Source of the DNA: Agrypnia vestita | Taxonomy: Eukaryota > Arthropoda > Insecta > Trichoptera > Phryganeidae | Direction: 5' to 3' | NCBI GenBank assembly: GCA_016648135.1 | Contig: JADDOH010024890.1 | Coordinates: 1 to 64,000 of the forward strand | DNA: 64,000 nucleotides | Part shown: positions 36,440 through 48,526 of the stretch, piece by piece | Layout of the letters: each line of letters begins with the position of its first letter | Position numbering within the stretch: the first letter of the stretch is position 1 | Notes under the pieces: model-generated | The model's database searches: none | What the model was told of the DNA's origin: nothing | What the model saw: the letters and a program-made list of their open reading frames with translations, nothing else | Program-made: the position numbers and the translations under genes

Positions 36440-36775
36440 TAATAGTCCCACTACGATTCAAGAATTTAATTATTATCTTTCCTTATATAAGAATGTACAA
36501 GTGATGCAAAACAAGGCAATGAGAATCATATTTAAAAAGTAAATACACCAGATTTGAAGAAATGAGAAAAGCACTCAATTAGTTACAAAATATTTTATGA
36601 ACAAAATTATTGTAGATAGTGATTAATATAACTGTAGTACCAGAAATAGGAATAGAATAAGAAGTAAGAAAAAAGTGTATACACAGGATTGTCTAATGTA
36701 CAGAGGTGAAAAAGATATGACGAGATGCCGAAAACATAAAGAATATAAATAATATTAATGATGATTAAAAAAATA
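36440..36775 (+). pseudogene. Decayed LINE reverse-transcriptase C-terminus
   Basis: Across frameshifts and stops, the plus strand reads MQNKAMRIIFKK, then YTRFEEMRKALN, then RNRNRIRSKKKVYTQDCLMY followed by RGEKDMTRC. This order (QNKAxRxIL, RYTRxEDMLxALN, then R...S...FYxGVxxYNxLP) is the usual tail of insect LINE ORF2. Inactive. Confidence 0.55.
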
Positions 36776-36949
36776 CTATAATTATTGTAAAAATAGTTTA
36801 GAATTGTAGAGTATAAGATGTATTATATAATATATTGTAGCTTGTTTAATATTATAGGAGATGTAAATGTAAATATGTAAGTTATTATGGATACTACGAG
36901 CATATTAATGATAGATTGTAGAATATAAAATGGGAAATACTATTTTATA

Positions 36950-37095
36950 TACAGGGATGTCATATTTTTTTACGAGCTCAAGGAATTGAAAGTTTCTCGA
37001 AGGCAGTCGTCATAGAACGTCATCGATTGCTTGACAACTCCGTGGTGGTCCATGCTGTCGGGGACTGACTTGTCTCTTGCAGATCAGTCTCGACT
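36950..37095. other. Intergenic, no gene seen
   Basis: Short unique-looking stretch before the next MITE; includes CTGTCGGGGACTGACTTG. No feature assigned. Confidence 0.35.
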
Positions 37096-37103
37096 TTATT
37101 TTT

Positions 37104-37492
37104 ACTTCCCTTATATTAACTCGTGGCGTCTGCTTGTTTTCTTGTATGACGAAAAAACTTTGGATCCATTTTAAATCCCTTTCCCGTGATCCAATCGAGC
37201 TGAAGCTTTGCAAGCAGACTCGTGGGGACGATCAAGAAGATCTATCAACTTTTCGTTAAAAAAATTAATAAATTTTTGGATTTTTCAAATTATGAATGTT
37301 TTTTTCATACAATTTATTAAGTTGTATGAAAATATTTCAACGCGTCTGGTAGATGCGAAACCTGATTATAGTATATTTTTGGATTTTTGTAATTTTTTTA
37401 TTACTCCCTTTCGTAGCGTCGCCCGACCGAAGCCCAACGCGTAGACGTAGATTAAGCGAAAAAAAAAGTTTCTAGTAAATGAGAAAAGGAGT
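37104..37492 (+). mobile_element. ACTCCCTTT-TIR element, variant II
   Basis: Termini ACTTCCCTT and AAAAGGAGT. The body has CGTGATCCAATCGAGCTGAA and ends with the variant-II block GACCGAAGCCCAACGCG, matching 4483-4868 in the opposite orientation. Confidence 0.75.
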
Positions 37493-39173
37493 ATAATAAA
37501 AACTTGGTTTTTATGGGTTACTTTTTATATTTACTTATTAGTCCACGATCGTTTACTTTATCGTATGATGGTCAAAGATAAGATAATAGTTTATCACTAG
37601 TCAAATATCCTGTTTTCGCTAATGTTCATGTTTTTTTATAAACTCTTACCATTACTACTAATCACACAACCAGCCCAAAGACGCATCCTGTAAATTATCA
37701 GACACCTTGCCCGCAGACAAGATGAGGATACAGGCACGCGCGTGCAGCGAGAACATGAAGCATGACTTTTCCTAAGCATAGATTTTGAAAAGAAACCGTA
37801 ATAGAGATATATCTCGTAATATTCCAATCACAACAATTCAGATTTTTATATTTCATAATATTCTGCCAGATAAATATTTAATTTTGATTTTTTTGCAGAT
37901 ATATGTTTAAATAAAAGTCATGCTTCTTATTCTCACTGCACTTCTCTAGAGGATGCCGACTGAAGAAAACTTCTTGGTACCTATTCATCATATTTTTGTT
38001 TTTGCGATTCAGTTCTTGACAGTGTTAGATTTTATATTTTTTTCTAAAAAATATGAAGATTTGTCATTTGTTTTTAACAAATTTCGCATCTAAGCATACT
38101 TTTTTTTACATACAAAAAGCTTTTTTAGGCAAGTAATAATCCATCAAACAATTAATTTTGCCAAATTTTCTATATGAAATTCGAACAAGAGTTCCCGATA
38201 AAATCACCAGAATATGCAATATCGTTCATTGAATTTTTTTCATCACGAATAATGGATACTCCTCTCCGAAAATACCTACAACATACGAGGTAAAATACTC
38301 TTCACTCGCAAAGCAATATTGAAAAATTTTCTGTCTCTAAAGCGAAATTCAAAAATAATATTTTATTTTATTTTTTGCGCTATAACAGGCCGTGATGCCC
38401 AATTACTGTAGTGAAACGCACTATAAAATTTTTTACTACTTGCACTATTTATTTTGACGTCATTGGGTATCGAATCCAGAAACCTTAACCGGAATTCTCC
38501 CAAAAATATAAATTTAGATATTTTTTGGGTACAGAGAAGACACATGTAATTGAGATATTAGAAATAGTGATTGCATTATAGTATATATTTTGTTTGGTTT
38601 GAGTCTTCTTGGGTATTATGCCGTGTTATTACGACCTTTGTGGCCAACGTTTCAGATCCCATTGCAGGGTCCATCATCAGAGCTGATGTGTTATTGTGAG
38701 TGTTGGTCTTGTGGTTAAGTATGGGCTTGCAGTACCGTGTCGAAAGCAGGGTAAAAACATTGTCAGTGCTGTGTTAAGTATTGGCTGGCAATACCGTGTC
38801 GGAAGCTTGGTGTTTCTGTGTTTATGTGTTACGTAGCAATACCGTGTCGGAGTCATGTGTTGTCTTGTGTTGTGTGTATATTTCATCTATTGTCTAATGA
38901 CTATCTCTGCGGTAACTGCGACGATATTGACTTTGAAGCGACGGATACCATGATGTTTTTAATTTGAGACCAATATTTCTATTAATATAATATATTTTTT
39001 ACTAGAAATTTTGACATGATTGTGAATGTTAATTGTCAAAATACAAAAATCATTTTTGATGAAAATTTTAGATAGTTATTTTTTGAAAATTCGTGACTAT
39101 TTGTGATGAGAATGCTGTAAAATGAGTGGGCTAAACACAAAATTAAAAAAAATTAATATGTCTAAATATCACA
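37493..39173. other. Intergenic downstream of GST-C
   Basis: Includes a right-end fragment of the CCGG-ended MITE (37610-37680), a TGATGATGG/ACGTCGG repeat on the minus strand (38585-38690) and a short array in which AATACCGTGTCGGA-type phrases recur three times (38730-38850). No gene seen. Confidence 0.5.
38725..38855. repeat. Irregular three-copy ACCGTGTCGRA repeat
   Basis: GCAGTACCGTGTCGAAAGC, GCAATACCGTGTCGGAAGC and GCAATACCGTGTCGGAGTC occur at about 50-60-base spacing, each following GTGTTAAGTAT/GTGTTACGTAG-type text. It is a decayed tandem array. Confidence 0.6.
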
Positions 39174-39179
39174 TTTATT
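39174..39179 (-). terminator. Poly(A) signal of GST-C
   Basis: TTTATT on the plus strand (AATAAA on the transcript), 82 bases beyond the stop codon. Confidence 0.6.
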
Positions 39180-39260
39180 AATTTAAAGGAACACTCTAAA
39201 ATACACATAAGGCATAAACCTAAGACGATGATGATATTGTATTATTTGATTTGATGACGT

Positions 39261-42200
39261 TTAAGAATTGTCTGGTCTGCTCTCGATGTACTTCTTGAGG
39301 CTGTCCTTGCTTTTGATTTTATCTACCAGCGCGGTCAGGTTCGGGTACGGCTGCAGCATATCAGTGCCAGTATGGTCCTTGACCGAGTCGGAGAATCCAG
39401 CAAACTGGATATCCACCCATGTTGGCTGAAAAAATAATTCATAATTTTATATGCAGTGGACATATTTTGGAAAAACATTCAAAATATTTTGAGTTTGTTA
39501 AAAAATTTCAAGAACACAATACTGGATTTTATCCACATGAATATCATTAATCAAGATTGATACATTATTTATGTTCTTGAAAAATTTGAAAATAACCAAA
39601 AAATATTCTGAATATATATAAAAACAGCCTAAAAAGCAGTAAAAAGTTGAAATAATATAAATAAATAATTGAAGAATGTCAAAAAAATAATATTGCTTTA
39701 AAAACCTCTAATGAAAATAGATATCTCACTACCATGGCGACATTTATATTGGTTTATGGGAATGACAAATTTTTTTCAAATATGACCGTAATACACATAA
39801 TATGAAATAAGTCGTTCAAGGTTGATGTATGTGTATACAACTTCCAAAAAAATTAATGTATGTGATAGTTTATCACGGGTGGAATTCGTGAAAGTTACGT
39901 TGCGTAACGTAATCACTCAAGTCAGCCGTGCAACAAAGGTCGCAAGCCCTATAAATACCAAGGAAGACTTTCATACCTACTTTCGCGTAAAAAAAGTTTC
40001 GTCTCTATGAGACATCTATAATATATCTGGAAGTATTCCATGGTTATGTATGATTCGGTGTTTTGTAATACCTGCATTATTAAGGTTTTTTGAAAAATAA
40101 TATTAAATTAAATAGGACTGGTAGTGGAACTGTTTAATTTAGAAAATAATTTAATAGGTTAAATTAATAATAAAATAAAAAGCTTCAATTAGTGTTTGGT
40201 ACATGAATTGTAGGGTATTAAAACAAAGGCAGCAATATCCAAAAAAATAAATAAAAGTTTTGAATGAAGTCATCAAGGATTACTAATTTAAAATGAACTG
40301 AATTTTAGATTTTATGTATATCTATCCCTTCTAAAATCATGATTCCTATAAATTTAAATATATTGATTGTATTATTTGTATGTATCTACTTATATATTTT
40401 TTATTAATTACACCTACATGTTTCGGAAAAACCTTTCCATCATCAGGGTGTTTTGCAAATGGAATGTAGGTCTTTTTTTTTCGAAACATGTAGGTCTAAT
40501 TAATAAAAAATATAAGTATATACATACAAATAATACAATCAATATTAAAAATTTCAATCTACAATGTTGCTGAATCAATTGAAAAAATATAAATTTAAAG
40601 GTTATGTTTTCTATAAAATCACGAATTCAGTACATTATAAATAAGTAATCTTCGATGACTGCATTCATTTTTTAGATATTTGCGTTTGTTTTTATACCCC
40701 ACAATTAGATATAGAAATGTAATTAGAGAAATAATAAGAAATTTTATTCAGTATCGACTGAATTACAAAAATTTGTTTGATTATTTTACTGGCTTCACTG
40801 GGAAGATAACTTGACTTATGTACGAGTCTGATGACGCCTCTTACCTCAGATCCGTAGAAGAATCCTTCTGAGGCGACAGATTCAATTGAGTCCAGGAAGA
40901 ACGTCATGGCTTCGTCACAATCCTTCTTAGCTTCTGGAGTCTTCAGTTGTAAAGCAGCGCGGAGTTCTAGAAAAGTAAATAAAGTGAATCTTTTGGCGTG
41001 ATTTGGCGTATGATTTACGATGATCATTAAATTGGGCGAAAAACTATGGCCCGAATACAGAGTATTTTTTTTTAGTTCTATATTTTACGAAAATGATTTT
41101 TTAATATAATAAATGGGTACACCACTATCCCGGCAACTCAAGATGTAATTGAATATAAGTTGACTCAATAAGACTTCAATGAATACAAGAATATTGCTTT
41201 TATACATTTATTTAAAAAAGATGAACATAAAACAAAAAAACAGAAACAGTAAATACTTAATGTATTGTATGTGGCAGTCTGGTCGATAGATCTTGTACGT
41301 CGCGAATTTTTGAGACATTTTTGGATGCAAGAAAATTCCTTTTAAATTATGATTTCTAATAGGAAATATGTTACAAATAAGATGTTTTGTCATGTTGATA
41401 TACAAAAGAATCACTTTTAATGCTTACTGCAGTACTATTTATATTACGAGAATTAAATATTAAGTTTTCACACGAAGCAAACACATTTGGTGAAACATAA
41501 TATCTTTAGATAAAATAACTCTTTGTATAAATAACACCACGTTATTGTGTTTAAACCAACTAGTTTCAACTCACAACTGAGTCTTTATCAGGTTTCAGTA
41601 TTAACAGTTAATAACGTGGTGTTAAACAAAAAGTTATTTTATGTTAAAAATATAAATATTAAGTCCCATTTTCTCAAAATGGTGCGATCACTCAGGGTGC
41701 GATATAATAAGAATGTTGAAGTTTAACTCACTTCCTTGAAGATCCCTGAGATTGTCGACAAGAGCCTCAAGAAGAGCCTCTTTGAAAGGATCATCGGTGA
41801 CCAGATCGAACCTCTTGCCGAGGTATCTGGCGATGGCCACAGATTGGTTGAGAACCTTTCCATCCACTTCCAGAACTGGTAGTTTGTGGAACGGGAACGC
41901 TGGATAATGTAAGCAATTGGAGATAATGAGAATAATATATAAATGGGTGTTTTTGAACCTAAATTGGTTCGTTTCCTAGTTGGTTATAAGTGATGGTGTA
42001 CTTATTTTTTGTGGTTGCATATTTTACGTATATATATATATATATTATATAACAAATGATAAATAAATAAATATAACAAACGAGTGTTTTCAGATCCAAA
42101 TTCACTCGTAAGCATCGCATAAATAAAACAAAATTTCTTACTTAAATATTCTCAAAAAAATATGAGATAAAAACAGACCAAACAAATATATTATACTCAT

Positions 42201-43876
42201 TGCCATGGTGATAGAATAACGTCAAAATTCTCTTTTGACCACAGGGTATGAAAAATATTCAGAGATGAACTAAACTAGTTCTTTAGGAGAGGGGTGTCAC
42301 AGCGGTCACAGTCACAGTGGTAGAACGTCCCCCCTCACAACTGTCTAAGACACATTTCTACTGCAGTTAAAGTTTTTATTCTTGCAAGGTTAAATACCCT
42401 CGTAACATGACGCATTTTTTACAATAGACGTAATTTAAATAATATTTTCTCCAAACCGAGTCTCTTACGTAAAAACGTTTTCTTGTAATAAAGCGCGACT
42501 TATTTACTAAGGCATTATACATTTAAAGAGTATTTAGTTTGACCTTTTCATAATTGTTTCGAAATTCACAAACACGCAGTAAATTTTTTAAACAAGTCCA
42601 ACGTATTGGAACCAACCGTGGAACCAAACCGTGTGCCAAGAATATTACGTTAGTCCATGTCTATTTATTTTGGTGGTCTGTTGCCTTCACTCTTTTAATT
42701 GAAAATTTGAATATTGATTCTTATATTAAAAACCGGTTTACGGAAATTAAAATCGTTTTAAAATCGGTTTTCAAATCATGCAAAATTCCAAACTTATATC
42801 CTCACAATTTTCTTTTCTATATATTAAAATATTACTTAAATGAATTGAAATGCTTCATGGTTTCGTTTTAATTTTGTTAATATTTATTTATAATTTGTAC
42901 CTATATGTTTTCAAATTTAAATGTTCTATCTTTTTCATTCTATGTTATTAAAATATGTCATTTATATTGTTCCCCAAAGTACTAGTATAAATATTCATAA
43001 AATTATTAATATTCTAATTATTGTTCATTAATGTTATTTATTTCTGTATTTTTAATTAATTGTATATATTTTGTACTGGCTAATAACACCTAATTGGTGA
43101 AGGCCAAAATAAAGAGAGATAAAAAAATTTCAAACCAGGTTTTAAAATAACCGTTAATTCCAAGGTAAATAACATAGATGTATTGAAGGTCGTCATGAGT
43201 GTTTACAAAGTTATTATATATAAAAAATCACCAATCCCCATCCACAAATAATAATAATTTCGAATGTTAGTTCACAACTTCTTATCCAATAGCTGATCTC
43301 ATCCCGTTTTCAAAATAAGCATGATTTCACAATTTTTATTAAATGAAAGGAAAATATAGAGTGGATGCTCTTTCAAGAAAGTACTCTGAATTTCATTTAA
43401 TTGATTAATTTTTTTTTTAGATTTTTGTTTTTTTTTGTTAAATGAAAATCATGATCATAATAAGTGCATCCATTGATTAATATCAATGACATACGTGATC
43501 ACGTATGTCATTTATATTAATCATTAATCAATATATATAATTCTCCATGCAACAATGTCCCTCACTAACGCTACAAACGTGGCACAAATAATAAAGAGGC
43601 GTAGGAAGCAAAAAAAAAACACAATTCTCTATTTAAAATGTCCGTAACTAACGTTATCAAGATTATAAAATATAAATAAGTCATTTTTGACGGACAATGG
43701 TTCTTAATGTGTATAATAAAAACGGTGGTAATTTGGTACTTACATTCTTTTAACGCGGGCCAGTCGGTTTTCTCAATCCTATTATCCTCATAATCAACAT
43801 CGGCGTAGGCCAAGATGAACCGAATGGGTTCTGCCAGACCTTTGATGTTGAAGTAAGACAGCTTCAGCTTGGCCAT
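39261..43876 (-). CDS. GST-C: sigma-class glutathione S-transferase, four coding exons
   Basis: Coding exons in transcript order: 43744-43876, 41732-41899, 40845-40966 and 39261-39425; 195 residues, phases 1, 1, 0. The start is the ATG of [20 protein letters not shown], placing the catalytic-type Tyr at 8. Trp39 follows in [17 protein letters not shown] has His-Lys where the family often has Gly-Gln before the cis-Pro motif. The glutathione-contact Gln-Ser is in [16 protein letters not shown]. The helical domain includes [20 protein letters not shown] and PTWVDIQFAGFSDSV and ends ESRPDNS. A 47-base non-coding exon (46320-46366) joins an acceptor at 43904. The nearest relative is GST-D, with near-identical terminal exons and identical splice positions. 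Expected to be a cytosolic glutathione conjugating or isomerising enzyme; substrate not inferable. Confidence 0.95.
40212..40701. mobile_element. GGTATAAAAGC-family MITE in GST-C intron 3, containing a nested foldback
   Basis: The left arm has AGGCAGCAATATCC and TTTTGAATGAAGTCATCAAG. The right arm has CTTCGATGACTGCATTC and TTTTTATACCCC. Between them sits a separate foldback (40361-40544) whose arms of about 66-70 bases share ATTGATTGTATTATTTGTAT and CCTACATGTTTCG. A partial element of the same family sits in intron 3 of GST-D. Confidence 0.75.
41475..41645. mobile_element. Foldback element, AACACCACGTTATT arms
   Basis: AACACCACGTTATT (from about 41530) pairs with AATAACGTGGTGTT (from about 41612), and the flanks TAAAATAACTCTTTGT and AAAAAGTTATTTTA pair imperfectly. 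The loop has CAACTGAGTCTTTATCAGG. In intron 2 of GST-C. Confidence 0.6.
42890..43125 (+). mobile_element. Retroelement 3' tail
   Basis: 'ttggtgaaggccaaaataaagagag' followed by an A-run is a familiar LINE 3'-end signature. The upstream frame at 42554-42871 has no recognisable domain and may be the decayed remainder. In intron 1 of GST-C, antisense to it. Confidence 0.45.
43473..43524. repeat. Perfect 24-bp palindrome with extended arms
   Basis: TGACATACGTGA followed directly by TCACGTATGTCA (43487-43510) is an exact palindrome, extended imperfectly by ATTAATAT/ATATTAAT. It contains ACGTGATCACGT. It could be a tiny foldback or a dimeric binding site; there is no direct evidence for either. Confidence 0.7.
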
Positions 43877-45219
43877 GTTGTTGTATAAGTTCAACGGGAA
43901 AACCTGTAATCATTTTATTTAGTTATTGAAAAGGGCGACAGGAGTAGGGATGAAGTAGACGGAAGTGGTGTTTTGCATCCCCTTTGTAGAAAGATGATAA
44001 AAAATCCTACTTGAATTATTTATCATGATTAAAGTGTTTTAAACTGTGTACAAGCAAGGCGCATGTAATCAGTGCATTGTATGCAAACATAAATTTTTTA
44101 GAGAAAAGTGAAATGAAATATATATTTTTTTTATTTCTTTTACATTTACCAATATCCTGCTAACTATAATATAGTTATCAGCAGTTTTCTTCTATTACTA
44201 TGAATAAACTTAATAACCATTTAATTAAAGTGTTTAATTACAAAAAATTATAAATGTTAAAAATAAACATTATAAAGCTATTCATATTATATTAACATGG
44301 AAAAAAGAAGGGGCTAGTGGACGGAATGCCCCAGGGAGGGGAGGAGATTCAAGATGACAAAAATGAGGATAATGATGATACGGTAGGTGAAGATATTGTT
44401 AGCATGCAGACAGTTCACTATTATTCATAATAAACTCCCTGCATGCCATTTTTACCTTTGCATATGAATCCAACCCAAACAAGTCAGTCTTATTTTTGTT
44501 TGACACGATATCATGATAAATTAAAATCTGAATAATTGAGATATGAAAATTACGAAATGCATATTTTATTTCATAACATTTTCAGTTAAGAGGCCCCAGT
44601 ACGTAGCTAAACAGGCTTTTAATCAATTTAATTATGATTCGATAGTCGAATCGATGTATGATTTGAAAGAAAAATGATCTTTTAACAGACTATACGATTT
44701 AATTAATTAGAATTCTTGAGTACGAGGCATAATTTTTTGAATATTTTTATATTAATGACAGTGAAATTTTCTTAGTACGCATGTAAAATTTAATTAAAAT
44801 AATCGATGCTTTAATGGTTTCATGGATACTGCAATATAGGAAACAGAACGTTTAATTTTTGTCTTTTTTAAAACGATATATTTAACAACTTGTCGAAAAA
44901 TATTAATGTCTGAATAGCACCACTTATTTTTCAAACTTTATACAATCAATTTGTAAATAAAATATATGGTCTTTATTTGAAAATATAGAGATTAAGTGTA
45001 CCAAATATTACTCTATTGCATTAAAACTAAAATAGTATTTCGGGGTTATAATTTTTTAGATGTTATAACAATATATTTGTTCATATTTTTTTACGGAAAT
45101 GCTTCAAGAGTAAATTCAAGAGTAATAAAATTGATTAAAAGCCTTTTTAGTTATGGGTTTTGCAAAATGATTTGATAAAGTTACGTTAAATTTAGCAAAT
45201 CTTAAGTAGTAGCTTAAGT

Positions 45220-45399
45220 ACAGTGAAGTGGGACCCAGCGCCGTTTTACGAGCAAAAGTATCTCCTATAGGCCCTACACTTTCGCCATCGCATTGTTTTG
45301 GCGTTGTTTTAATGCTAAAGCAGTTTCCTCGCTACGCAGTTGACGAAGCAAAAGCACTCGTGCGACGCGGCGAGGAAACTGCACTAACCACTACACTGT
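45220..45399. mobile_element. ACAGTG-ended MITE, copy 1
   Basis: ACAGTGAAGTGG at the left and CCACTACACTGT at the right form near-perfect inverted ends. The interior includes GGACCCAGCGCCGTTTTACG and TTTTAATGCTAAAGCAGTTT. Both blocks recur in order, in opposite orientation, at 62595-62790, so the family is real. The overlapping 79-residue frame is not a gene. Confidence 0.7.
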
Positions 45400-46319
45400 C
45401 TCTGAGGAGCATTGTGAAAATAGCAAAAAATAAAAATAAAATCACAATAAATAACAAATTAACGTAATAAAACATAAGGTTTGATTAACACGCATGTGTT
45501 GAACATTTTGTGAAGATGTTAGTGTATGAATAGTACAATTGGTGACGAAGAGACGCATACGTCTCGAAACCGGTAAATTAAAAATCTCACGAAGTCGCTA
45601 TGTACTAACATACGAGTAACATTTTGTTAAAATGCATCACTACAAAATTATTGCTTTAAATATTGATAACAATTGCTGTTTGTTTAAAGAAAAGCACATT
45701 TATATAATTTGATATTGCAATAAAAAATCAATACGTGACTGTATAGGATAAGAGTACGTATTAAAAATTGTCGTGTTTTCAAATAGTGAAAAGCTTACAC
45801 TAGTTACAAAATAATAATAATTTTTTGTTATCTACATTTTTAATAGTCAAATTATCCCTTATCTTGAATCTTGAAAATAAATTTAGCTAAAAAACATGCC
45901 AAATTAAAAAAAACTCCAATAATCAATGCAAACCGGTTGTTTATAATACACTCAATAATATTGATAAATTGTTTATCTTTGAACATATTCTTATCTACGA
46001 ACCTGCAGGTATGAATCTAGATATTATCTTTGTGGATCGAGCCTGCTCTTAGTATAAAAAATCAACATGTAACATTAAAAAATACTCGTAGTCGCTGTAA
46101 TCTTATACTAAAATCAATGTTTCCAATAATCAAATCACCCCTTTATCCTCAAAAATTTAAACGAGTAAAATCATGTGTTAAATGTTCAAATGAATGATTT
46201 TAACAAATAGAACTTAATGATTTTAACAGATACTTTTTTTCAATTATTAATAATCTTTTAAAAAATGTAAGGTAATTATTTAATTGTTAATTATACTAAA
46301 ATGAAGAGGAACGACTTAC

Positions 46320-46445
46320 TTGTAAAAGAACGAGCGGTTAACCTCTTCGACGAATACCGGTCGACTGATGGTGATTCGTGTATCGCGTGGTTAATATACT
46401 CGTAGGTGCCAAAATGGTATGTGTCATGGTATTATGTGAAAGGCA
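46320..46445 (-). promoter_or_regulatory. Core promoter and non-coding exon 1 of GST-C
   Basis: On the minus strand TATATTAA (46398-46391) precedes TCAGT with its A at 46366 by 32 bases. TCAGT-N4-CGG-N6-TCGAAG then follows, and the exon ends at a GTAAGT donor (46319-46314). TCGAAG falls at +17 to +22, in the region of the insect motif-ten element. Upstream, CATGACACATACCATTTTGG corresponds to CATGACCCATATAATTTTGG in front of GST-D. Confidence 0.8.
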
Positions 46446-46557
46446 TACCTAGAAACATTCTGAATATGAATATTTTTTTAAAATATCATCATGACAATGC
46501 GTATTTTCTCTGGTAGGAAAATTAAATTAGTTTATTGGATATTGATTCTATTTTATC

Positions 46558-47077
46558 ACTCCCTTTATATTAACTCGTGGCGTCTGCTTGCTTGCCGGCT
46601 TGCCGTCGAAAAAACTTTGGATCGATTTTTGACCCCTTTCCCGTGATCCAATCGAGCTGAAACTTTGCAAGCAGACTCGTGGCGACGATCAAGAAGATCG
46701 ATCAAATTTTCGTTAAAAAATAATAATAATTATAGCATAATTTTGTATTTTTAAAATTTTTAATAGTTTTTTCAAATTGGAATCATTTGATTTCTAGCAA
46801 CGGCGGCCCGATAACGCCGCGGTATATTTTATAAATTTGAATTACTCCGTCGGTATACATAATAAGTATTACTTAAGTAAGTACTTCACTACGAATTTCG
46901 AAAATCTAAATTGACTGACAAATGTTTTTAGAATTTAATCTTCAAAGCATGAAGTGTCTTATCAAAGCTCAAAACATTTGACATTTTAGAAACATATTAA
47001 ATTACTGTAAGTTTAGTGTTATGTTATATGTTTTCATTCGTCTTTAATTGTTGTTATATTTTACAAAGGATGGGAGT
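46558..47077 (+). mobile_element. ACTCCCTTT-TIR element, variant I
   Basis: Starts ACTCCCTTTATATTAACTCG and ends with an imperfect AAAGGATGGGAGT. It contains the variant-I block CGGCGGCCCGATAACG and TTAATCTTCAAAGCATGAA. It sits about 110 bases upstream of the GST-C TATA box. Confidence 0.75.
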
Positions 47078-47309
47078 ATAGTAAAAACTTTTATGGGTTA
47101 CTTTTTAAAAATATTATTTCGTATTTCTCGTCAAAGACATTTAGAAACCAATTACACAAAATTTTCTGACCACAATCGATGAGTTTTAAAATAGAACATT
47201 AATACATATAACACGTATTCCGTGTTCGATAGAAATGTTTTTTTAAGTTATACAATTTATTTATATGTAATCGTATGTGTTTTATGTTTTATATCTAATC
47301 AAACATAAT

Positions 47310-47488
47310 AATTTCATTATCTGTCCGACCGTCTATCTGCCGCCCCCGTAACTTCGTGTAGCGTCCGTAATTTCCTTCCAATTCGTGGCTAAAAAAACGA
47401 AATGAAACTGCCGGCGATGGGGCTTGAACTCCGGGCCAGCAGACCCCAGCTACGGTCGCGTCTTCGTGGACCGCCAAAAATATCATAT
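47310..47488 (-). mobile_element. tRNA-derived SINE, family 1
   Basis: Minus-strand reading: GGCGGTCCACGAAGACGCGA head, GCTGGCCCGGAGTTCAAGCC with B box, AATTACGGACGCTACACGAA, then GGGGGCGGCAGATAGACGG tail. Fairly well preserved. Confidence 0.75.
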
Positions 47489-47802
47489 AAATATGTACTA
47501 AGGCTTAGCAAAGACGCGAACCAATGTTTCGTCTCTGCTAAGTCTCGTAATAGTTATCGCTCAGATATAGAATAACTGAAACATACATCAATAGGCACGA
47601 TACTGGTTTTTCATACTAGTGCTTCCAGATCATAATACATCTCTGTGATTTTCATAATCCTGTTTTCATCAAATCTCTTTAAAAATACGAAAAAAATATG
47701 GAATTAACACACCCTATATAACAGATCTCCTTCAATACTTTAACAAACTTAAATATCTAGGTTATTTTTATATACTACCGAAAATGAGTAATTACTACAT
47801 AG

Positions 47803-48526
47803 GTGGAGTATAAAAGGCAGTAATATACAAAAAAATAAAAAAAATGTTTTGAATGCAATCACCGAGAATTATTAATTTAAAATGTACTGAATTGTAGATT
47901 TTATGTATCTATCCCTTCCAAAATTATGTTGTGATATCTCACAGAGACGAAACTGTATTAATTATGGGAAAGTAGGTATAGAAGTCATTTGGGTGTAATA
48001 GGACTTATGACCTATCTTTTTATGGTTGGCTTAAGTGATCACTTTACACAATTGTAACATTCGCCATTTCCACCCATGATAGAATATACCATGCTTATTC
48101 ATTTTTTGGAAGTTGTATATATGTTCAAATTGCGTGAAGCTTTCATATATGAGTTGTAAGCGCCTTTTCCATGCGGCCTGTACAAAGCCATTTTTCATTC
48201 CCCTAAATCCCCACAGATGTCGCTAATGAGAAAATCTACATTGATTTTTTACGGAATTTTGAGAGCAATATACTTTATTGTGTGTAATGAAATTCATCCG
48301 AATACTTGCATTACACTAGGATACGCCAGGAAATATTATTTCCAATTTTTGTTAAATTCTTTTTTACCAGTATTTACAATTCAGAATATTTTGAGTTTGT
48401 TCAAATCTTTCAGAACAGAAAGAAAGTGTTCTGAAAGATTTGAACAAACTCAAAATATTCAGTACATTATACATTATTAACCCTCGATAACTGCATTCAT
48501 TTTTTTTGGATATTGTATATCCCACA
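47803..48526. mobile_element. GGTATAAAAGC-family MITE with nested repeats and a 33-bp perfect hairpin
   Basis: Left end GTATAAAAGGCAGTAATAT, with TTTTGAATGCAATCACCGAG; right end CCTCGATAACTGCATTC and GGATATTGTATATCCC. A GTCTC-family repeat (47934-48075) is inserted in the left half. At 48384-48416 and 48428-48460 exact 33-base complements (TTGAGTTTGTTCAAATC core) form a hairpin with an 11-base loop. The 87-residue frame within is an artefact. Confidence 0.7.

Noticed and set aside
38725..38855. Possible CRISPR-like array of short repeats
   Set aside because: Only three imperfect copies with irregular spacing in a eukaryotic genome; a decayed tandem repeat.
43877..43894. Upstream non-ATG extension of GST-C (NLYNN before MAKL)
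   Set aside because: The upstream codon is TTG; the ATG of MAKL matches GST-D and puts the catalytic Tyr at the usual position 8.
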